Positions 1 through 4,982 of a stretch of DNA of 6,808 bases are shown piece after piece. Origin of the DNA: Chloroflexota bacterium. Lineage in GTDB: Bacteria; Chloroflexota; UBA11872; VXNJ01. The stretch's first letter is position 1. Each line of letters begins with the position of its first letter. The notes beneath the pieces are model-generated. The model saw nothing but the letters and a program-made list of their open reading frames with translations. It was not told where the DNA came from and ran no database searches. The stretch spans positions 1-6,808 of the forward strand of contig JAPOVO010000060.1 in assembly GCA_026708165.1 (NCBI GenBank), read 5' to 3'. Position numbers and translations under genes: made by a program.

Positions 1-1
1 C

Positions 2-217
2 ATCCGAGAGCCGGGCAGAGACTCCCACCAGAAGACCGGTCTCTACTCGCTGGAGCGTGTCTCGGCTGAACAGGCTTCTCCCGCGTCTCCCGCGCTTCTC
101 CCGCAGGAAGGTGAGCCTTCCCACAGGTTCAGTGTGGATCGTGCGGGTGATGCGGGAGGCGTTTCCTCATCCCCCGCGCGAGACGCAGAGGCAACACATG
201 GTGATACCTATGCATAA
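2..217 (+). CDS. C-terminal end of an unidentified gene, partial at the window edge
   Basis: Frame 2 is open from the first bases to a TAA at 215-217, giving about 71 residues. The first part looks like ordinary protein (SHQKTGLYSLERVSAE) with G/C-rich third positions. It then becomes a low-complexity Ala/Ser/Pro/Gly tail partly encoded by the CTCCCGC repeats. In prophages and integrated elements a replication or primase gene often sits here, but no domain is visible, so I assign no function. Frame 3 is also open across the region (to 386), so the choice of frame is not certain. If frame 2 is right, the repeat array begins inside the 3' end of this gene and continues into the gap before the methylase. 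Confidence 0.4.
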   Translation: MREPGRDSHQKTGLYSLERVSAEQASPASPALLPQEGEPSHRFSVDRAGDAGGVSSSPARDAEATHGDTYA

Positions 218-248
218 ACACTTCTCTCTTTATCCATCTATCTATCTC
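206..248. other. AT-rich patch inside the repeat cluster, possible unwinding region
   Basis: This is the only clearly AT-rich stretch in the upstream region. It starts with the 8-base palindrome TATGCATA (209-216) and ends in CTAT/ATCT steps that merge with the CTCCCGC units. TTATCCATC at 230-238 matches the DnaA box TTATCCACA at 7 of 9 positions, and the complement of 133-141 (CGATCCACA) also matches at 7 of 9. Repeats plus an AT-rich patch plus DnaA-like boxes are the usual parts of an iteron-type origin. The patch could equally hold the operon promoter, although I could not pick a convincing -35/-10 pair. Weak evidence. Confidence 0.25.
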
Positions 249-330
249 CCGCATCTACCGCATCTCCCGATTCACCGGTTTGGAAAGGTCTTTATCCCTG
301 CGGGAGGTCTGCGGGAGATCGATCAACTTT

Positions 331-346
331 GCGGGACTTCTCCCGC
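331..346. promoter_or_regulatory. Inverted repeat GCGGGA-cttc-TCCCGC before the methylase gene
   Basis: The repeat motif here forms a perfect 6-bp inverted repeat with a 4-base spacer. It ends 9 bases before the AGGAG Shine-Dalgarno (356-360). As DNA it could be a dimer operator for autoregulation; as RNA it could form a short GC-rich hairpin near the ribosome site. It is the only copy arranged as a close palindrome. Confidence 0.45.
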
Positions 347-366
347 CAGCATTTCAGGAGTCTTGA

Positions 367-1641
367 ATGAACCAGTTAGATCATGAGCTGTCGGTCGTCC
401 ACTTGCCGATCGACGACATGCGCCCAGATCCGGCGAACCCGAGGCGCATTTCCGACTCGGAGCTGGACTCGTTGACTCGCTCGATGCGTCGCTTCGGCTT
501 CGTCGATCCTGTCATCGCTCGGCGCGAGGACAAGACTGTCATCGGCGGACACCAGCGTCTGCTGGCTGCTCGCAGGTTGGGACTTGCCTCCGTTCCGGTG
601 ATCCTGCTCGATCTGTCGGACGAACAGGCTCGGTTGCTGAACCTCGCGCTCAACCGCATCTCAGGGTCCTGGGACCGAGAACTGCTCGCTCGGCTCTTGG
701 CCGAGCTGGACGAGACTCCCGAGATCGATGTCTCACTATCGGGGTTCGACGATGACGAGGTGGCCAAGCTGCTCAAGTCGCTGGACGCCCAGGACAAGCG
801 CGAGCGCATCGAGCACTTCGACCCGGAAGCCGCCCTCAATGCGGCACAGTCCAACGCTGTCGCGCAGCCTGGCGACCTGTGGCGCATGGGCGACCATAGG
901 CTGCTCTGCGGCGATTCGACCGACGTTGGCGCCGTGGGCCGCCTGTTCGGGGAGAAGCGCGCTTCCTTGATGGCGACCGATCCGCCGTACCTCGTCGACT
1001 ATTCGGGCGGCAGTGACTCAGCCAGCAGGTCGAACCGGGGCGATCCGGATCGTGCTCAACACTGGGATGACTACCGCGACCCGGCGTCCTCAGTGGAGTT
1101 CTATTTCAAGTTCCTCACCGCGGGTCTCACGCATCTGGTCTCGCACAGCGCTGTTTACCAGTGGCATGCTCACCGCAGGCAGGCCCTCGTCGAGGAGGCC
1201 TGGACGAAGGCTGGCCTGCTGGTGCATCAGCAGATCATCTGGTGTAAGTCCCGTGGCGTGCTAACTCGCTCCTTTTTCCTCTGGCAGCACGAGCCCTGCT
1301 TCGTCGGCTGGGTGGAGGGCAAGATGCCCAAGCGCAAGCCCCCGAGCAACGTCTCCACCATCTGGAACGTGGACCAGCGCTTCGAGCAGATGGGCATACA
1401 TCCCACCCAGAAACCGGTGGAGCTGTTCATTCGTCCCATCGAGTACCACACCGAGCCTGGCGAGATCGTCTATGAGCCGTTCTCGGGATCCGGCACCCAG
1501 ATCATCGCCGCCGAGCGCACCGGCAGAGTCTGCTTCGCGGTCGAGCAGGCACCCGCCTACGTGGACGTCGCTGTCAAGCGCTGGGAGGCGTTCACCGGCC
1601 TAGAGGCAACCAGAGTGGGCGTCGGAGAGGAGGACGATTGA
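367..1641 (+). CDS. ParB-like N-terminal domain fused to a DNA methyltransferase (N4-cytosine/N6-adenine type)
   Basis: A 424-residue protein. Residues about 10-100 form a ParB/Spo0J-type N-terminal domain, with the signature IGGHQRLLAARRLG at 59-72. Residues about 165-410 form an amino-methyltransferase: DPPY (205-208, motif IV, catalytic), HPTQKP (345-350) and EPFSGSGT (370-377, motif I, S-adenosylmethionine binding). Motif IV lies before motif I, the beta-class order. DLWRMGDHRLLCGDST (171-186) is the usual lead-in to such domains. The ATG has AGGAG at 356-360 with a 6-base spacer. This fusion is common in phages and integrated elements, usually without a paired restriction enzyme, and none is recognisable nearby. 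The target sequence cannot be read from the protein. The end overlaps the next ORF by four bases and contains that ORF's ribosome site. The repeat cluster just upstream may control it. Confidence 0.92.
   Translation: MNQLDHELSVVHLPIDDMRPDPANPRRISDSELDSLTRSMRRFGFVDPVIARREDKTVIGGHQRLLAARRLGLASVPVILLDLSDEQARLLNLALNRISGSWDRELLARLLAELDETPEIDVSLSGFDDDEVAKLLKSLDAQDKRERIEHFDPEAALNAAQSNAVAQPGDLWRMGDHRLLCGDSTDVGAVGRLFGEKRASLMATDPPYLVDYSGGSDSASRSNRGDPDRAQHWDDYRDPASSVEFYFKFLTAGLTHLVSHSAVYQWHAHRRQALVEEAWTKAGLLVHQQIIWCKSRGVLTRSFFLWQHEPCFVGWVEGKMPKRKPPSNVSTIWNVDQRFEQMGIHPTQKPVELFIRPIEYHTEPGEIVYEPFSGSGTQIIAAERTGRVCFAVEQAPAYVDVAVKRWEAFTGLEATRVGVGEEDD
1624..1633 (+). promoter_or_regulatory. Strong Shine-Dalgarno for the small ORF inside the methylase 3' end
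   Basis: GGAGAGGAGG lies in the last codons of the methylase gene. Its AGGAGG core (1628-1633) ends 4 bases before the TTG at 1638. The next start downstream (1811) is far away and has its own site, so this site points to a separate ORF beginning at 1638. Confidence 0.5.
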
Positions 1642-1817
1642 TAGCAGTGGGTCTGATCTCCATCCCTGCTGCGCCTCGTAGCCGCAGCGTCGACGCCGAC
1701 ATGTCGCGGCTCAGCCGCCGACACAATGACCGGATCGTGTGGGTTAGGGCCTCCCTCGCTCGTGCCGTCCCAGCTCGCCTACCTTCCGCTTTTGCCTGCA
1801 GAGGTAGCGTTTGCTAG
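1638..1817 (+). CDS. Small basic 59-residue protein, function unknown
   Basis: The ORF starts at TTG (1638-1640), overlapping the methylase stop as TTGA, and ends at TAG (1815-1817), overlapping the next gene's TTG by 7 bases. Support comes from the complete AGGAGG at 1628-1633, the same TTGA junction used between the next two genes, and mostly G/C third positions. It also fills what would otherwise be a 169-base gap in an otherwise gapless operon. The product begins MIAVGLISIPAAPRSRS, carries ten arginines, has one Trp (35) and ends with two Cys (54, 59). No domain is recognisable, and I see no clear transmembrane helix. It could be a small DNA-binding or accessory protein, or a leader ORF that couples translation to 1811. 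It may not make a stable product. Confidence 0.42.
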   Translation: MIAVGLISIPAAPRSRSVDADMSRLSRRHNDRIVWVRASLARAVPARLPSAFACRGSVC

Positions 1818-2311
1818 GTACTGCTAGGGCCCCGGCATGCTCCGCCCAGACCCGCAGCGGCTCGCCCTGCGGCGCCACGCCCATGCGCGATCAGGAGTTC
1901 TGCTTCTGGCACCACCCGGATCACCAGTCGGAGGCGGCAGAGGCCCGAAGACTGGGTGGACTGCGCCGACGCCGCGAACGGACGCTCGAAGGCGCCTACG
2001 ACCTCCACGAGCGATTCCGCTCGGTGGATGGCATCCTCCGCTTCGTCGAGATCGCCGCCCTGGACCTCCTCGGCCTGGACGCCTCCGTACCGCGCTCGAA
2101 CGCCATGTTCAGGGGCGCTCTCGTCGCCGCAAAACTCCTCGAACTGGGAGACCTTGCAGAACGCATCGCTGACCTGGAGGCCGCACTCGCCAAGCGTTCT
2201 ACCGACGCCGCTTCACCGTTCGATGTCGAGCGCGACGCCGGCGACGCCCGGTCTCCGTTCCATGTCGACCCGAACGAGGCCGACCCGCCCCCGGATCCGG
2301 CTCTCAATTGA
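1811..2311 (+). CDS. Small protein with an N-terminal Cys/His zinc-binding-like motif
   Basis: A 166-residue protein from a TTG start with AGAGGT at 1800-1805 (5-base spacer); an in-frame TAG at 1805 rules out an earlier start. Cys10, Cys20, Cys31 and His34/His35 form a CxTrxGxPC...FCFWHHPD pattern. That pattern is familiar from short proteins of phages and integrated elements, where it is thought to bind zinc. A basic stretch (RRLGGLRRRRE, 47-57) follows, then helical sequence to about 128, and an acidic Pro-rich tail. In the tail a segment is duplicated (SPFDV at 135, SPFHV at 148). The zinc-like motif plus basic patch suggests nucleic-acid binding, but this is inference. The stop overlaps the next TTG as TTGA, so the two proteins are probably made together and may interact. 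Confidence 0.75.
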   Translation: MLGTARAPACSAQTRSGSPCGATPMRDQEFCFWHHPDHQSEAAEARRLGGLRRRRERTLEGAYDLHERFRSVDGILRFVEIAALDLLGLDASVPRSNAMFRGALVAAKLLELGDLAERIADLEAALAKRSTDAASPFDVERDAGDARSPFHVDPNEADPPPDPALN

Positions 2312-3990
2312 AGTCGCTCAACAGACGCCTCGACGATCTCGACGACTCGCTCTCCCCAACCGACATAGTGCTACGCTGGGTGCGGAAACTGCAGAAGCTC
2401 CCCGACACCGCGGATCTGGCGACCGCGCTCAGAGACCTGCGGCCGGCCGGCCTCGTAGACCAGGCCCGCCACGCAGTCACCAGGTCCCTCAAGGGGCACC
2501 CGCGCGGTGCCGTCGACCGGCGCGCCCACACGGCCGCTCGCGACGTCATCTTTCTCGTCAACCTCCACTCCAAGCTCAACAGCCTCGTCCGCGACGAGCT
2601 CAGCGTCGCCGCTCCCTGCGTAGCCCTCCTCTCCTCCGAACTCAGCCGTGAACTCCTCCGCGACCTGCACCGGGACCGGGCCATCCGCGCCTGGCTGCTC
2701 GCCTCCCGTGCAGTCCCTTATCCGCTCGATCGGGACACTGCCACCGCCCTCAAGGCTGCAGGTGTCTACCAGGTCGAGTCCTGGACGGCGCTGCGCGATG
2801 GCGAGACCATTGAGGGGTGGGTATACGAGGAACTCGAATCCGAGGACGATGACCAGGGATTGGACGAGGCCTCAGCGAGGATTCCCCGTCAGGTCGAGCG
2901 CGAGCTCAGGCGCCTGGTCCGGTCGGGCGAAGTCAGAGCGGGCAAGGTCGTCTGCCTCGACAGCTCGCCGCATCCCTTCCTCGCAACCGCGCCGCTGCTC
3001 GACGGTCGTTGGATCGATGCCACTGTCGTCGAGGTGGCTGAGCTGGGATGCATTCTCGAGGACCGGGGCTACTCCTCGCGGGACTCAGCGGACGCTCATC
3101 CACTCGCCTTCGAGGAGTTCGTGCGGACCGACGCCGATGGCTATCCCTCGCCGCTCGACGACGAGTCCTGGCTTGACGCTCGGGAGGCAGCCGCCGACCG
3201 CGTCCGCTCCTATCGCGGCAGACGCCGCACTTTCTCCAGTCGAGATTATGTCAACCTATCCCTTTATCAGAAGTGGCGCATCCGTAGACTCGGCGCTCGC
3301 CTCGGTGCATCGATCGAGAGCGGGTTCGTCGTCTCCTCCTGGAACGACTGGGTTCGGAGGCAGAGGCCCCAGGCCGCTCTGGTCGGCGTGCAGGTGGACA
3401 CTATCGAGCCATGGTGTGCAGACGGTCATTGGACCGTCGGCGACGGCCCTGCCGCCCGCCGCCTGCAGGCGGCCCGGAGAAAACTGCTCGGCGAACTCCG
3501 GTCAGCCGCCATCGATAACGCTGGCTCAACCGCCCGCAGCACGGGAAAAGTGGATGCCGCCGCCATCCCATGGCGTGATCATGCAGACAATCTCGTAACC
3601 CTGGTCGATGGGCTGGCTGCCGCAGCGGACCGCATCAGCGCTACCTACTTCCGCAACCATCCAGTAGTCTTCGACGAGTTCGCGCGGGAACTCGAGGGGC
3701 ACCGGTCCGCACTGCGCGAACTCATCGAACTCTCCAGCGCTCAGAGTGATCGGGAAGGCTCGACCTTGGCCTCGCTCGGCTCAGAGTCGGGTCCGCATGA
3801 CGGCGGGGTAGCGGGCAACGTCGATCAGGCGGATGATCTTCGACAGGCACAAGAGCGCGTAGCTCGGACCGCCGCCCATTTCATCAAGGAAGTCGTGCGC
3901 GAAGCGCGCCTCGATACCTTCGCCTCGATCGGTGACAGCTACGCCGCCAGGAGCCTGATCGACGAGCAACTGGAAAGTCTGTTCCCCTAG
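2308..3990 (+). CDS. Large unknown protein (560 residues), coupled to the Cys/His protein
   Basis: I do not recognise this family. The TTG start (2308-2310) overlaps the previous stop, and there is no good Shine-Dalgarno, so translation probably depends on the upstream gene. The sequence divides by eye into parts. Residues 1-150 are helical and rich in Arg/Leu/Asp. An acidic run (ESEDDDQ, about 178-184) follows. Residues 190-290 look like a folded alpha/beta region with Cys216 and Cys248. Residues 300-380 are rich in Arg, Tyr and Trp (SLYQKWRIRRLGARLG, then SSWNDWVRRQRP), suggesting nucleic-acid contact. A helical, partly coiled-coil-like end (430-560) closes it. There is no signal peptide, membrane segment, Walker motif or nuclease motif that I can find. 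Codon use is normal and no shadow frame competes, so it is a real gene. Its place behind a DNA methylase and a zinc-like protein suggests DNA-related work; that is inference only. Confidence 0.82.
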   Translation: MKSLNRRLDDLDDSLSPTDIVLRWVRKLQKLPDTADLATALRDLRPAGLVDQARHAVTRSLKGHPRGAVDRRAHTAARDVIFLVNLHSKLNSLVRDELSVAAPCVALLSSELSRELLRDLHRDRAIRAWLLASRAVPYPLDRDTATALKAAGVYQVESWTALRDGETIEGWVYEELESEDDDQGLDEASARIPRQVERELRRLVRSGEVRAGKVVCLDSSPHPFLATAPLLDGRWIDATVVEVAELGCILEDRGYSSRDSADAHPLAFEEFVRTDADGYPSPLDDESWLDAREAAADRVRSYRGRRRTFSSRDYVNLSLYQKWRIRRLGARLGASIESGFVVSSWNDWVRRQRPQAALVGVQVDTIEPWCADGHWTVGDGPAARRLQAARRKLLGELRSAAIDNAGSTARSTGKVDAAAIPWRDHADNLVTLVDGLAAAADRISATYFRNHPVVFDEFARELEGHRSALRELIELSSAQSDREGSTLASLGSESGPHDGGVAGNVDQADDLRQAQERVARTAAHFIKEVVREARLDTFASIGDSYAARSLIDEQLESLFP

Positions 3991-4024
3991 CACCTCTGGT
4001 GCTGGCGAAATGGCCAAGACTGAT

Positions 4025-4064
4025 AGAGACTGAGCAACGATCCCAGCTCGCCGCCGCAGTCTCT
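4025..4064 (+). terminator. Possible hairpin after the unknown gene (weak)
   Basis: AGAGACTG (4025-4032) and CAGTCTCT (4057-4064) form a perfect 8-bp inverted repeat with a 24-base loop, 35 bases after the stop of the 560-residue gene. The downstream side is T-rich but has no true T tract. A smaller hairpin, GCACC-tct-GGTGC, overlaps the stop codon (3990-4002). Either could end the operon transcript, but neither is a classic factor-independent terminator. Confidence 0.25.
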
Positions 4065-4083
4065 TAGCCAGTTCTCTTTAGCC
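4058..4083 (+). repeat. Tandem near-repeat AGTCTCTTAGCC / AGTTCTCTTTAGCC
   Basis: Two head-to-tail copies, of 12 and 14 bases, differ only by two extra T residues in the second. They lie in the spacer 66-91 bases before the GTG of the GIY-YIG-like gene. They could be a small slippage duplication or a pair of regulator sites for that gene. The rest of the 3991-4148 spacer shows no other clear signal. Confidence 0.6.
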
Positions 4084-4148
4084 GGATGCTTGCGAGACTA
4101 ACATTGCTTTCACTGGTGGAAACCTGGGACGCAAGTCGGGTGGGATGA

Positions 4149-4865
4149 GTGAAAGGCCCGGTAGCGTTGGGACGTATAGACGATCTGAAGAGGTTCTACG
4201 AAATCCTCTCTGGCTTAGAGCGCAAGACCAACGGCCCCCGAGCCCTGGCCCACTGTTCCGGATCCATGAATTGGCCGAACCGAGGCGTCTATTTCTTCCG
4301 AGAAGTTGGAGAGGACCGCGCAGATACGGGCCCTGGCCCACGCATCGTGCGCGTTGGCACCCACGCCATTCGAGCTGGAACGGATCGCAAGCTCTGGAAG
4401 CGGCTGAGGCAACATCGAGGGCCCGCCCGCCGTCCCGGCGGCGACCACCGAAATTCAATCTTTCGGGGGCATGTAGGAGCAGCATTGATCGGACGCGACG
4501 ACTTGAAATGCCCGTCGTGGAGGTGGCGCGGTTCGCAGCCGCCTTCGGTCCTTGCTGCGGAAGCACCTCTGGAGCGAGAGGTCAGCGCCGTGATAGGTGC
4601 AATGCCGTTCCTGTGGCTCGAGGTGCCGGACGAACCGGGGCCTGAAAGCCTGAGAGCGTACTTCGAACGCAACGCCATCGCCCTACTGAGTAATTTCGGC
4701 AAACCTCGATTGGACCCGCCTTCCCCCACATGGCTCGGTGGTTGGAGCGACCGTGAACGCGTGAGGGAATCTGGTTTGTGGAACTCCAACCATGTGGATG
4801 AGCAATATCAGCCGGAATTCCTTGAGGAACTGGACGCCGCCGTGGATGCGTTGGAGGGAGATTAG
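4149..4865 (+). CDS. GIY-YIG-like nuclease-family protein
   Basis: A 238-residue protein. Residues 41-110 carry a GIY-YIG-like core: NWPNRGVYFF (41-50, the GIY part), RIVRVGTHA (65-73, in the YIG position), LWKRLRQHRG (82-91) with the family-type Arg, and HRNSIFRGHVGAAL (100-113). YFERNAIALLSNFGKP (171-186) fits the C-terminal element that holds the catalytic Glu (probably Glu173) and the Asn near the end (Asn182). The tail SGLWNSNHVDEQY (208-220) is typical of a group of bacterial proteins with this layout, as I recall them. Members are expected to cut or bind DNA, but no reaction is shown for this group that I know of. The GTG start (4149) sits near a GGGTGGGATGA stretch; TTG at 4167 is an alternative. 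It stands alone, convergent with the HNH gene. It could be element cargo or a host gene. Confidence 0.72.
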   Translation: MKGPVALGRIDDLKRFYEILSGLERKTNGPRALAHCSGSMNWPNRGVYFFREVGEDRADTGPGPRIVRVGTHAIRAGTDRKLWKRLRQHRGPARRPGGDHRNSIFRGHVGAALIGRDDLKCPSWRWRGSQPPSVLAAEAPLEREVSAVIGAMPFLWLEVPDEPGPESLRAYFERNAIALLSNFGKPRLDPPSPTWLGGWSDRERVRESGLWNSNHVDEQYQPEFLEELDAAVDALEGD

Positions 4866-4869
4866 TCAA

Positions 4870-4890
4870 GTTCAAATCCGGCCGGACCCG
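4870..4890 (+). other. tRNA 3'-end-like segment, possible attachment-site remnant
   Basis: GTTCAAATC (4870-4878) equals the standard T-loop with its closing G-C pair. It is followed by CGGC (rest of the T-stem), CGGACCC (acceptor-strand length of seven) and G (discriminator), exactly the spacing of a tRNA 3' end. The matching 5' T-stem and acceptor halves are absent: upstream is the end of the GIY-YIG-like gene. So this is not a tRNA gene. Integrases often recombine within the 3' part of tRNA genes and leave such a piece at the far junction. No integrase is in the window, and chance resemblance remains possible. Confidence 0.33.
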
Positions 4891-4912
4891 CGGCGGAGGG
4901 GCGATGCCAGCA

Positions 4913-4930
4913 CGCTCCGAGAAGGGAGCG
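4913..4930. terminator. Hairpin between convergent genes, possible two-way terminator
   Basis: CGCTCC-gagaag-GGAGCG gives a perfect 6-bp GC-rich stem with a 6-base loop, 48 bases after the stop of the GIY-YIG-like gene and 53 bases beyond the stop of the HNH gene on the other strand. Position fits a shared terminator. No T tract follows on either strand, so the call is tentative. Confidence 0.35.
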
Positions 4931-4982
4931 GCTAGCCAGTAAGGAGCCCCCGTTGCTCGGCGTCCAGCGTGCCCATGTGAGC

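Larger units (their letters stand above)
78..346. repeat. Cluster of CTCCCGC / GCGGGAG repeats upstream of the methylase gene
   Basis: Exact CTCCCGC occurs on the plus strand at 78, 87, 98, 246 and 340. Its complement GCGGGAG occurs at 152, 300 and 311. One-base variants lie at 143 (GCGGGTG), 255 (CTACCGC), 264 (CTCCCGA) and 331 (GCGGGAC). Neighbouring copies are 9 or 11 bases apart, and 244-270 is a clean run of three 9-base units of the form ATCTCCCGC. Eight exact 7-mers in under 300 bases is far beyond chance. Short, regularly spaced, two-orientation repeats in front of an operon suggest a multi-site protein-binding region: an operator, iterons or a partition-like site. The ligand is unknown; the ParB-domain protein encoded just downstream is one candidate. 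Confidence 0.85.

Noticed and set aside
244..270. CRISPR-like array
   Set aside because: Units are only 9 bases with no unique spacers, and other copies occur in both orientations.
57..386. Open frame of 109 codons on the plus strand before the methylase
   Set aside because: It is made largely of the CTCCCGC repeats (LPRLP, LPHLPHLP), has no ribosome site, crosses the AT-rich patch and runs into the methylase start. Frame 2 reads more like protein up to 217.
1956..2651. Plus-strand open frame across the Cys/His gene and the 560-residue gene
   Set aside because: Low-complexity Ser/Arg/Pro translation that crosses a well-supported TTGA junction; a shadow frame.
4145..4789. Alternative frames over the GIY-YIG-like gene, both strands
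   Set aside because: Their products are Arg/Pro/Ser-rich without motifs, whereas 4149-4865 has ordered family motifs over its full length.
4800..4893. Complete tRNA gene ending at 4890
   Set aside because: The 5' acceptor strand, anticodon arm and T-stem 5' half are missing; the upstream bases encode the GIY-YIG-like protein. Only a 3'-end-like fragment is present.
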